NCBI GenBank assembly: GCA_003008705.1
Contig: PDUO01000008.1
Location: 992,001 to 1,056,000 of the forward strand
Direction: 5' to 3'
Source: Pezicula radicicola
Lineage: Eukaryota; Ascomycota; Leotiomycetes; Helotiales; Dermateaceae
DNA length: 64,000 nt
Part shown: positions 45,895-56,371 of the stretch, in pieces
Layout: each line of letters opens with the position of its first letter
How positions within the stretch are numbered: the first letter of the stretch is position 1
The notes under the pieces: generated by a model
The model's input: only the letters and a program-made list of their open reading frames with translations
What the model was told of the DNA's origin: nothing
Database searches by the model: none
Translations under genes and position numbers: made by a program

Positions 45895-47615
45895 ATGGAG
45901 AAAGAAACAGCAGTAAGAGTACAAAAATCATCGCAAGCATCCTCGCTACAGGATGTACAAATACATTCGAATCACAATCATGACGACTTTACTAAACAGT
46001 CCGGAGAGATCGACGTCGAAAAGACAGCAGCAGGAACTGTTACGAGTGTGCCAGCCAAGGAACAAGCCGAGGATGTTAATATAGTTGATTGGGATGGTCC
46101 AAACGATCCTGAAATGGCCCTCAACTGGCCAGCAAGAAAGAAATGGATTAATATTATGCTTCTTGCTACGCTTACATTACTCACGTATGTAATAAACCTA
46201 TCCTATTTTCCGCTTTCCTAAAATAATGTATCATAACTAACTTTAAAATTAATCAGTCCCTTCGCTTCTTCCATGTTTGCACCAAGTGTAGATATGGTGA
46301 TGGACGAATTCCACGAAACGAATATCGATCTAGCATCCTTCGTTGTCTCTATATATCTCCTAGGTTACGCATTTGGTCCACTCGTCATAGCACCCATGAG
46401 CGAACTTTACGGAAGACTACCATTATACCGAGGTAGCACAGTTCTTTTCATCCTCTTCAATGTTGCCTGTGCGAAATCGACTAGCTTTTCGATGCTTATC
46501 GTCTTCCGTTTCTTAACTGGACTTGCTGGGTCCTGTCCTTTGACCCTCGGGCCTGGAAGTATAGCAGATTGTTTTAGGCAAGAAGAACGTGGCAAGATTA
46601 TGGCGGTTTGGACTTTGCCTGTTACGTTTGGACCGACTATTGGACCGATTGCTGGAGGTTATTTATCTGAGTCTCTTGGTTGGCGTTGGGATTTTTGGTT
46701 TCTCATAATAGTTGTAAGTTAACCCCATTTCATCTATACAAGAAAGCCCTGAGCTCAGAAAACTAACCGTCGTTCGGGCTACAGACAGGAGCCGTGTTTC
46801 TGCTAAGTCTCTTTGTCCAACGAGAGACATACCCTCCAAAACTCCTCGAGCAAAGAACAAAACGACTCCGCAAATCAACAGGAAACCCAAATCTCAGATC
46901 TGCTTTACAATCAACAAGGCCACCGCTCGAACTCTTCTGGACCTCCATAGTCCGCCCAACAAAAATGTTAATCTTCTCCCCAGTAATCCTCTTCCTCTCA
47001 ATCTGTACAGCACTAGTCTATGGCTACCTCTATCTACTCTTCACAACCATGACCGAAGTATTCGAAGACCAATACCATATAAGCGCCAGTAACGTGGGAC
47101 TTACATACCTAGGACTAGGAACCGGCCAAATAATAGGCGTAACAATCTTCGGCATCATATCCGACAAAATCCTTCAAAAAATGGCTTCCAAAAACGGCGG
47201 GGAATTAAAACCTGAATATCGATTACCTCCACTACTAGTAGGAAGTGGATTCATCGGAAGTGGATTACTATGGTATGGCTGGACCGCTCAAGCGGGTATT
47301 CATTGGATAGTTCCGATTTTGGGGATGGGAGTTATTGGTCTTGGTGTTATTTCTTCTTTTATGCCTGTTACTGCTTATCTTGTTGATGCTTTTACTATGT
47401 ATGCTGCTAGTGCTACGGCTGCGAATACGGTTTTTAGATCGTTAGGTGCAGCGCTGTTGCCGCTTTGTGGGAGGAGAATGTATGATGCTCTTGGTCTTGG
47501 GTGGGGGAATACGCTTCTTGCGTGCGTTAGTTTTGGGAGTATGCCGTTTATTTGGGGGTTTATTAAATATGGGGAGAGGGTTAGGAGGAATCCTAGGTTT
47601 CAGGTTGAGCTTTAG
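45895..47615 (+). CDS. MFS transporter (DHA1-type drug:H+ antiporter-like), copy 1
   Basis: Exons 45895-46184, 46257-46713 and 46785-47615; 525 residues. Twelve-helix plasma-membrane transporter of the major facilitator superfamily, likely exporting drugs or metabolites by proton antiport; substrate unknown. The N-terminal ~75 residues are cytosolic, ending in the conserved DW-x-G-P-x-D-P...NW block typical of this fungal group. The loop between helices 2 and 3 carries SELYGRLPLYR (motif A). The helix-5 region has GPTIGPIAGGYLSESLGWRW (motif C-like). A long central loop contains RETYPPKLLEQRTKRLRK. The TAYLVDAF block and the C-terminal RRNPRFQVEL tail match copy 2 at 56372. Introns fall at the same codons as in copy 2. 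Confidence 0.92.
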
Positions 47616-48315
47616 TGTTGGTTGGTTGGTTTTGGGTGCTTGTTGTTGTTGTTGTTGTCGAAGGAAGGTAAAATTGGTTAGTTTTTGGGGCGTGAGTTGT
47701 ATATGGGATTTGCGTTGGCATATGGGTTGGTGTTATGTTTCTTTCTTTCTGGTCTTGGATGGGTACGGAATGGAACATAGATAGGTATTATTGGGAAGCT
47801 GCGTTATATAGGTAATTTTTGATTAGGTACTTAGTAATACAAAAATAGGAATTCAAGCACTTTGGCTTCGCTTGTGCCATGAAAATCTACTAAGAACCTC
47901 GGCCGTCTAAGCCCGGATCTTGTACATATGCTCGCTTAGCCCTATCATTGCGGGCAGTCACCCGCAAAGAATTAACTCTTCGCTCTTTATCTTAAGCAGC
48001 CTAATCACAATAATTACTATTAGTCACGATAGTGAGGATGTAAAGTTCAGGTAAATATGTCTTTACCACGGCGACTGCATTGGTGAGGAAGGCTGAAGCC
48101 GCAGGAGATACACTGACGAGGAACTGTTTCCGTCCATGGGGTCCCGCAGTGCGGGGTTTGCCCGTTATCGTGGCCTTCATTCAAACGTATAGCTGGGTAG
48201 ATAGGGCCGAGGGTGGCGTGCAGGTACAGTAAGCTTATATTGTATATCACACGATTCTCCATAAACCAAATATCCATCACCTACCTCTTCCTCCCATGAA
48301 ACTCCTCACATCAAA
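47616..48315. other. intergenic, promoter of the nitrilase locus
   Basis: Starts with TTG/GTT simple sequence (about 47619-47665). No gene seen. Confidence 0.6.
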
Positions 48316-49704
48316 ATGTCGTCCTCAAAAGTCGTCCGCGTAGCTGTAGTACAAGCATGGAGGATTCTGTCAATCCTACTCATGGTCAGAAGAAGAGACA
48401 GCCGAGAACTTAAGAAAATTCCTTGAAGGGCAGGAGGAAGCGGCTCGCAAGCACCAAGCTGAAACTACTCAGGATACCACGCTCAAAACACGTAGTTGTT
48501 CATCTGACCAAGACCACAAGAAACATGGAGGCTTCTGTCAAACGTATACATGGTCGGAGAAAGAGAAGGAAGAAAACCTGAGAAAATTCCTCGAAGGACA
48601 AGCAGAAGCGGCTCGCAAGCATCAAACCGAAACTGCCCATGATACCACACTCGAAAAACGTAGTTGTTCATCCGACAAAGACCATAAGAAGCAGAGCCAG
48701 AATGGCTTGACCTTCAAGGAAGCGTCAAAAAAGCTTGCAAGCTCATCGAAGAAGCAGCAACAGGAGGAGCCTCCCTGATTTCCTTCCCAGAATGTTTTAT
48801 CCCCGGATACCCAGCCTGGATCTGGACACGCGCCATCGATCCAGCGATGATAACAGCCTATATCCGCAATTCCCTCTCGATTTCATCTCCAGAAATGGAA
48901 ACGATTCGTTCTACAGCCCAGAAAAATCATATTAACGTCGTGCTTGGATTTTCGGAAAATGATGGGAATTCGTTGTATATGGCTCAATGTACTATCGCTG
49001 GTAGTAATGGAGAAATTGTTATGAAGAGGAGGAAATTGAAACCTACTCATTTGGAACGTACTGTTTTTGGTGATGCGGCGTCGGGTAGGAGTTTGTTGAA
49101 TGTTACGGAGTTGCCTATTGGTAAAGTTGGAGCGTTGCAGTGTTGGGAACATCTTCAACCGTTACTCAAATACCACACTTATCTTCAACGAGAAGAAATC
49201 CATGTTGCGGCTTGGCCACCTCTTCATAAGTTTGTGGAGGGTGGACAAGGTCTTTGGGGTATGTCGAGGGAAGGATGTGTTGGACAATCTCAACAATATG
49301 CCGTAGAAGGAAGTACTTTCGTCCTACATACTAGTGCTGTTATTTCTGAGAAGGGTATTCAAAGGATGGGGACAGCGAATGGACCTTTGTTTAATGTTCC
49401 TGGTGGTGGATGTTCTGCGGTTTTTGGTCCTGATGGAAGATGTCTTACGAAAGGCTTGTTGGATACGGATGAGGGACTTGTTTTTGCTGATTTGGATATG
49501 GATCATATTTTGGTGGCGAGATCTTTTGTGGATTCTTGTGGCCATTATAGTCGGCCGGATATGTTGTGGTTGGGGGTTGATAGTCGGGAGAAGAGTCATA
49601 GACGTGAGGATCGGAGTTTTGGGGAGTTGGCGGGAAAGGAGATTCGGAGTAAGAGCGCAAATGAACATGGAGGCGTGGTTAATGGTCGTGAGTTGAAAGA
49701 TTGA
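48316..49704 (+). pseudogene. nitrilase, interrupted by a 336-bp insertion
   Basis: Nitrilase/cyanide-hydratase branch of the carbon-nitrogen hydrolases, which hydrolyse nitriles to acids or amides. Removing bases 48356-48691 leaves 1053 nt, 350 codons, in one frame. The catalytic triad is intact: Glu in SFPECFIPGYPAW, Lys in RRKLKPTHLER and Cys in LQCWEHLQP. The N-terminal part up to VAVVQA (13-14 residues) lies before the insert and the rest (EPEWLDLQG onward) after it. Reading straight through hits a TGA about 70 bases into the insert. The next in-frame Met lies beyond the catalytic Glu, so no alternative start can rescue the enzyme. No GT-AG pair fits the insert ends. Otherwise undamaged, so the event looks recent, or the locus is still used in some other way. 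Confidence 0.82.
48356..48691 (+). repeat. two 168-bp coding-type repeat units inserted in the nitrilase
   Basis: Units 48356-48523 and 48524-48691 are each 168 bases and align without gaps. In the frame starting at 48356 (+1 relative to nitrilase) each encodes 56 residues: starts HGGFCQ(S/T)Y(S/T)W, then an acidic helical part with ENLRKFLEGQ and EAARKHQ, and ends RSCSSD(Q/K)DHKK. About 26 codons differ, roughly half synonymous. No Met opens this frame (a TAG lies just upstream), so the insert is not a free gene as it stands. The insert is flanked by AAGCA on both sides. Source family unknown. Confidence 0.85.
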
Positions 49705-51612
49705 GGTTATATTTGTAATGGTGAGCTGGCTTTAGTAGGTCCCGTCCAAATGTGAAAAGAAATAATAATCATAGTGTTGAAAAGCTATACTCTGAAGTTT
49801 TGAAGAGAAGATAGGTGGTGGTGATTTATCCAGATCGTCTATACTTCGCTGGTAGAGCCTTATGTTATTTAATGTTTTGCAAAGAGAATTTAGTGTTGCT
49901 TACCAAAATGGAGAGCGTGACATAAGTCCAGCTACTGATAAACGTGCAAATACTAGCCATCCACTGAAACCGGGATATCAAAGTCTCTCTTCCCTGCTTC
50001 CTTATCAATTTTTCAGAGTGAAGAATCGCTTTTTCCGCCGGAAGGAAGGAAGAGGAACAGACCTTGTCTTTCTGGTTGTAGTTGTAATCGCTGTCTACAA
50101 GTGTATCACAACAACGCTACTCTCTAGCAAGACGTTTCGTCACTAGATGTCCACCTGATCAGGCTACCGAAAGGGGCTCAGACAGGATGATTAGATGACC
50201 TGATGGAACTTTCAGCACATAGCTTAGTTTGACTTGTAGTTCCATCTCTCCTCGAATCTCCTCCTCTCGGCTTGAAATGCCTATAAGTTGGCTTTTGCTT
50301 CAGAAAAACAGGGGTTTATAACCGGCTGTTCTGGCTACCGCTCACAACAAGCTGTAAGTAGAAGGAAAGGGGGAAGAGCGCCAACAGTAATGACAGTTGT
50401 GGAGTATATCGTCAAGTAATCTCGAATTTGTTTCAATGGTTTTGCGGCGATCCCGATCGTCTAAACGCATCCCTGCAGGACTCGCATTGGTCGCTTCTGA
50501 ACATTCGACGACAACAGGCTGTGCAGTGCGTCAGTTATTAAGAAACCCACATTATTAGCGTGGAAGATCTCATCTCTTGGAAGAGGGGGATCTACTGGTA
50601 AATTGTAAAGCTTAAAACATTATATTCTGGCAGCTGTCAACGCCTTGGAACTTGCTCTTTTCGTAGCATTATGTAACGGGATATCTGACCTTCCGTCGCT
50701 TAAATTGCCAAGCAGGTTTCAGGCTTCCCTTCAAACTTGCGCCCAACGTTACTGTATATTTTATCTCACATTTTTAATTGGTGCGCTAGAGTACGACTAG
50801 ATGCTTCCTGAAAGGTTTTCGGAATGCAAAGTTCCCGGAGGATTTTATTCATCTCCAAATTGAGGTGCTAGAAACTCTTGACAGCAGGCTCAACCTTGTC
50901 ATATTATGTTTCCATTCTCAACCGTGGATGGAGCTGTTACTATGGGAAAAAGGCCTAGAAACAAAATTTATTTCTTCATTATTATGTAGGTAGCCTGAAT
51001 ACCTAGTTCTAAGCGTTGGCTAATCACGTATTTAATGATTAGCAAGGGCCCGGTGAAGTAAAGAAATCACGTCCTACATTGAGACGATTATAGAATACAG
51101 AATCTGAAAGTGCCTTCCACCTCAAAAGTTCTTACAGACAACAGATGCACTGAAACTTGTCAGTTGGGAACATTCGAAATGGGGCTAATTCTTGGTTGAA
51201 TCGAGTGGAAGCTTTTAGCGAGCATCGAAAACCATCCTAAGAGAATCCTGCCCGCAGGGTTGCGATAACTGGAACACTGTAATGACTGAGCCATTGGTCC
51301 CAAATAGACGAAAACTCATTACCATGTACTAAGTAAACACCTTCCAATTTCAGACCACGACGGCTGTGCTATATTGAATGCTATACCGAAGGAGATATAC
51401 GTGGACAGACAATCAAATGGCTTCACTAAGGGAGTTACATTATCTATATAACTCCTCGAAAACCCAGTTCATGGTTATTATTCACTAAGAGCTCAACAAC
51501 TTTCGCCTTTTCATTTTATTTGTTTTTAATCTTACAACCAGTCTGTACACCACTCTCTGGCAGGGTGTTATTGTCGCTACTGACTTGGTCACTTCGTCCT
51601 CACTTCTTCATT
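49705..51612. other. intergenic, 1.9 kb
   Basis: No gene seen. A small ORF at 49862-50146 has one hydrophobic stretch but no other support. CTAAGCGTTGGC at about 51010 matches a word in the inverted-repeat element at 58.35-58.54 kb. A TATA-like CTATATAA at 51444-51451 lies 160 bases before the protease ATG. Confidence 0.5.
51444..51451 (+). promoter_or_regulatory. TATA-like box of the aspartic protease gene
   Basis: CTATATAA followed by a CT-rich leader reaching the ATG at 51613. Spacing gives a leader of about 130 bases. Confidence 0.4.
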
Positions 51613-53117
51613 ATGTATCATATCACTGTTCTTACTCTTTTATTTCTTAGTCTTACCACCGCCGAAGCCTCCAGAGCCTCCGGTGGATTTCTTGAATATT
51701 ACGCTAGAGTTAAAGCAGGGGGGAAAGTACCACGCGACAATGGTATTGTCTTGCCTCTGACACGAAGAAACGGTCCTACACCTAGCGATATTCGTCGTCG
51801 CAATATGCGACGACAGTTGAGCAGCGAGAACGGCACCCTTACATCAACTCTCAACGGTGTCAACTTTCTTGCCGATGTTACTATTGGGGGTCAGCCCTTC
51901 AAACTGATCGCTGATAGTGGGAGTGCCGACTTGTGGGTTCCAGCGAAGGATGTCGCGTGTACCGACGAAAATGAAAAAACCGTTGATCAAGCAACATGTG
52001 CCTTTGGAAAGTTCTATGAACCTACAAATACTAGTGCACCTGTCAGCAACAGCAGGCTGAATACCTCATATGCTAGTGGAGAGTTCATGGGAGGACCTAT
52101 GATAAATGAACAGGTCAGCTTGGGAGGTCTTGGAATTGATAAATCTCAAGTCGGTATTGTCGATAAGGCTTTCTGGAACGGCGATGGTATAAATTCTGGT
52201 ATTATAGGACTTGGCCAAGCAGTCTTGTAAGTCTCATATCACCCAAGTTCTAAATTTTCAGTTTTTATGTCAATGTCATGCCTTGACCGATCGATACTAA
52301 CTGCCTGATAGTACCAGTGCTCAAGATACCCAAACCAATAAATCTACCACCTACAATCCTCCGCTTATCAACATGTTCGCCCAAAACATCACCAGTCCAT
52401 TCTTCAGTATGGTGATCGAAAACGACAAGACCTCAGGGGCGGCAGGATTTCTTTCAGTTGGTACCTTACCACCAGTTGCTCATGAAGCAGAATTCACCAC
52501 GGCCCCAATAGTTCTTCAAGATAAGTTATTTGGGGAGCCACTTCAGAGTCCCACTTTCACCGATTACGTTATAAATGTTGGTGGTTTCAATTACAAGGGT
52601 CAGAACGGGACTACTGGAGGTGTTCAGCAATTCACCATGGTCGTAAGTTTTACGAAAGATTCCTTCCTGAGATAGAGTGACGGCTTACTAAAATTTCACT
52701 CTGTAGGTTGACTCGGGAACTGCTCAAAACGTTGTTCCAACACAAGTCGTCAACGAAATCAACGCTTTGTGGAACCCTCCAGGAACTTTGGACCAAGCGA
52801 GTGGCGATTTCAAAGTCGATTGCGCTGCGACGGCTCCTGATGTTGAAGTTATGATTGCTGGAAAGGCTTTTGCTATGAAGGCACCTCAGATTGTGAAATT
52901 TGATGATGGCTGTTTCTCTGGATGGCAGGATGGTGGTAATGCAACTGATCATGGTACTTTTGTTTTGGGTGATGTGTAAGTGTTATGCCATATGTTCGCA
53001 ACCCTCAAATTTGCAGAGAAAAATGCTGACTCTTTCTTGTCTAACAGATTCATGTCAAATGTTGTTTCTGTGTTTGATGTTGGCGGAGTGGCGATGCACT
53101 TCGCAAATAAAGTTTGA
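51613..53117 (+). CDS. pepsin-like aspartic protease (family A1), secreted
   Basis: Exons 51613-52226, 52312-52642, 52707-52975 and 53048-53117; 427 residues. The start is the ATG at 51613; upstream extension uses only non-ATG codons. Signal peptide: MYHITVLTLLFLSLTTAEA. A basic propeptide with DIRRRNMRRQL (about 58-68) suggests Kex2-type processing. The two catalytic aspartates lie in ADSGSADLWVP (D at about 101) and VDSGT (D at about 317); both motifs are DSG rather than the more usual DTG at the first site, which is acceptable for A1. Family blocks GIIGLGQAVF, NPPLINMFAQ, SPFFSMVIEN, QFTMV-VDSGT and FVLGDVFMSNVVSVFDVG are joined correctly by splicing. A Cys pair in VACTDENEKTVDQATCAF may form a disulphide. 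Confidence 0.92.
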
Positions 53118-53818
53118 TTGATTGTTTCTTACATAAAAATTGTTTTTTTGTTTTGTTTTGTACCAATATGAGTGTTATGGACTGTTATTCATCATGTACT
53201 TTTCCTCTTGTTTCATTTTTATTTTATTTTCGGGCCATATTCAACCCTGCCTCTCTCTCTATTCTTTTATACTTGTGTTTGTCTGTGACTAGGGCCATCA
53301 ACTGCTCCGAGCTATAGCACCAAATTCCGATTACCGGAAACAATTTAGAGTTTCAACTATTGTTGACTACTATCGTTTTTATATTGTACGGAATAAAAGA
53401 TACTCGAAGCATCGTAGAAGAAAAGTTCTTAGCCCTTTAGTTATAAACCATCTAAACCAAAATGCCCCCTTTACTGCAGCTAGCTCTGTGCTGACGAACC
53501 AATGGCTTGCTTACATGAACCGGTTCCTCCAGCTAGAGTATCAGATTAAAGTAATTCACATATCTTGACTAATAGGAATTCACGAGTTTTAAGCAACTCA
53601 TGAATTCGCTGACACAACTCTCTATTCGTTACCTTCAAGTTGCAGATTGAAAGATTATTGAGCCCTGGAGTGGTTTGACGATACTATCCTAGAATCCACG
53701 CTAACCAGATACGGCGTTAGTATAAGGCTGAGAAAGGCTGAGCAACGACATCATCCCTTTCTCCTCTTTTTAAATCGTTCCAAACAATCAATAAATCTTC
53801 TACGAACATCAAATCACA
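53118..53818. other. intergenic; cyclophilin promoter
   Basis: T-rich 3' flank of the protease (53140-53290), then the leader of the cyclophilin gene. No gene seen. Confidence 0.6.
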
Positions 53819-54438
53819 ATGAGTTTTCTCAAGAAGATCTTCAAGTCTAAGGCTGAGGAGCCCGCTCCGGAGATTGATGATAATGCTCCACCAGCCAATG
53901 GCGTGCGCCTGAGTACCAACATGGGCGACATCACCATCAAACTCTACCCTGATCAAGCTCCAAAGGTTAACATTCCTAAGTTCTTATCGAATATCTAAGA
54001 CAAGGCATATTACTAACATCTCCATGCTTTCTTCAGACCTGCAAGAACTTTGCTGCATTGGCCGATGCCAATAAGTACAACAATTGCGTATTTCATCGCA
54101 TCATCCCGGGCTTCATGATCCAAGGAGGCGACTATACACGCGGCGATGGTACAGGAGGAAAGAGTATTTGGGGCAAGAAATTCGAGGATGAAATTTCCCC
54201 GAGCTTGAGTCATAATAAGAAGGGCGTTCTCAGCATGGCGAACTCAGGCCCGAAGACGAATGGCAGTCAGTTCTTTATCACGCTCGGTGAATGCACACAT
54301 CTGGATGGAAAGCACACAATCTTTGGACAGGTTGTTGATGGACTTGAAGTCGTGGAGAAGATTGGCGCTGTAAAAACTGGAGAGCTAGATCGCCCGGTTA
54401 AGGAAGTGAAGATTGTTGAGGCGAAGAGCTTCCAGTAA
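53819..54438 (+). CDS. cyclophilin-type peptidyl-prolyl cis-trans isomerase
   Basis: Exons 53819-53965 and 54037-54438 (71-nt intron, CTAAC branch site, acceptor TTCAG); 182 residues. Catalyses proline isomerisation; closest in look to the PPIL1/CypA-like single-domain class. Motifs: GDITIKLYPDQAPKTCKNF across the junction, FHRIIPGFMIQGGD with the catalytic Arg, FEDE, LSMANSGPKTNGSQFFITLG, and HTIFGQVVDG. The family's Trp in the cyclosporin-binding site is replaced by His (LDGKHTIFG), as in several spliceosomal cyclophilins. An N-terminal extension (MSFLKKIFKSKAEEPAPEID, residues 1-20, continuing to about 28) precedes the domain; its basic start could be a membrane or organelle signal, but this is not clear. 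Confidence 0.93.
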
Positions 54439-56371
54439 GGGGACTTGCTATTGGAGTGATGGTGTTATTGACTGAAAATTATGCGGTACTAAGCTTCTAA
54501 TGGGATTTAAGTCAAATTCGCTATGGTTGACTTTTCGCTCTTCGTTTTCCATGCTCCAGCCTGGGGATCGTTCTGTAGTGATGGCTATTATCTATTACGA
54601 ACTTCAATGCCGAGCCAGGGTTCGAGGTCGAGTTCTGTGCTCGAGAAAGGGCTTTGGGGGACTGTCGATGGGAAGTTGTAGATGTACTAATATCTGTACA
54701 GAATGGATTTTTAGGAACGACCCGAACAAGAAAACGAACCCGAGGAAGAATCAAAGCCAAGGGTGCTCTCCGGCGCTAACGAAATGGTTAGGCCACTCCC
54801 GCCGCTAACCCCATGCTTTGCAATTCGCAGACGTACGCCGTACCAAAGAAGGAAATTTTCTCGTAACTCGGATTCTAGAACGAAGGGGCGAAGGTCCTGT
54901 ATTGCATTGCCTAGCTGACATGGTAACCGGTCCATTAATCAACCTCCGAGACCACACCACATAGCCGAAGCACCACTTAAACCTCAAATCGCAGTTGCCG
55001 GCACACCACTACTTCAAAAGATAGATTGCAGCTCTAAGTGTAGGTTAGTCATCCCATGCCCCAATGATGATGTTTCGATTAAGCTCTGCCATTACGTGCC
55101 TAGCGGGGAAGGATTTGAAAGTTGGAGACGACTGGGCGTATCAAAAGCTGCGAATAAAGAGCACAACGCCAAGCTGTGATGCAATAACAGGCGACTATAA
55201 AAACTTGTTGATTGCTTCTCTGCATTGCCTCTTCCTCTCGTATGTCCTTTACTGGATACAACCAGTACTACTGGTAAATTTGCCAATGGTCTTTTGCTGC
55301 AATAGTGGAATTTACTACGTCAGTAATTATGGAAGTTAGCAATTGGAGGAGTTTCTAACTCCGTCCGAAAAGTTTTCTGGCATCAAAATATGCCAATGCC
55401 GAGAAGAAAAGGCTTGCTATACTCGTACTGCAATATGCTAGGTAGTAACTGCATGCGATATGCGATTTACGATATGGCGACCTAGACTTAAATTCCCAAT
55501 GAAGGCTAGAGCGGAGCAGAGCAGAGCTTGTGCCTTTGAGATCGTGATTTGCGTTTCATCTCTTTCCGAAAGATTATACTGCATCCGCGTCTATTGTTGA
55601 CTCTATCCTCCATTGCTATGCCTAATCGTAGGCGTAAGCAACAAAGGTCTGCTGATGTTCTAGCCAGTACTAACATGGAGGTCTAGTGATATATGGGGTA
55701 AAGCCAACTATATTTCTCAATGCTCTTTGATAGTTGTCGATATGCGTAAGTTTTTCGCCAAAGATTTGAAACTCACGAGTAAAGGATACGCAGCTGTTTC
55801 AATCAAAGTACTCGTGTCCTCGTCAACCGTCCTGGACGGCGGCTGGTGCCATGTTCAGTACTTGTCACTGCAGCACAGTATCAGTATCTCCAGTTTTCTA
55901 TCTTTTGGTGGTCAGCAATGCTTAGTGGGTATTCTTCTCTCGTTTGTCACTCGTCGCTAATCGCATTTCTATTGAGCATTACTATGCATAAGTTTATGCA
56001 AGTCGTGGAGAGAGCTCTTGATTTGCTCGCTAGAGGCTTCTCGTGCACTTCCTCAGCATCTGATCCGTATCCGTTCTTCTTCTTTGCCAGTCACCGCTTC
56101 TTTTGGTGGCGCCCCAACCCGAAAACCCGAGTTCAACTCGGACTCGTTCGCAGAAACTCGTACCCCGTCGTATTTGTATGCGAGCGCCCCGAACGCCCAG
56201 CAAATAACAACTTGATATTTCGTTAAAGGCTATCTGTAACCCGCATTATGGTGTTTTATTTTTCTCTATTCCTCATATACTCTCATTGCTCTGCATTTCC
56301 TTCAGCTTATCTTTGCTTCAAAGCACACATCGGACGAAGGAGTAGTTTCAAGTCAACTAAATCATATCAGA
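54439..56371. other. intergenic, 1.9 kb
   Basis: No supported gene. ORFs at 54500-54808, 55064-55339 and 55846-56226 lack domains. The part after about 56220 is CT-rich and likely promoter and leader of MFS copy 2. Confidence 0.5.

Noticed and set aside
48356..48691. Insert in the nitrilase as a normal intron
   Set aside because: Junctions are CAAG|CATGG and AAG|CAGAG, with no GT at the 5' end. The nearest GT-AG choices delete the conserved VQAEP segment or shift the frame, and the segment shows coding-type substitutions.
49324..49696. Antisense and alternative-frame ORFs of 114-120 codons over the nitrilase
   Set aside because: They follow from the G/T-rich composition of the sense strand and show low-complexity peptides; the nitrilase motifs are on the plus strand.
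55846..56226. 126-codon ORF upstream of MFS copy 2
   Set aside because: Hydrophobic and aromatic-rich chance frame in the promoter and leader region, with no domain or splice support.
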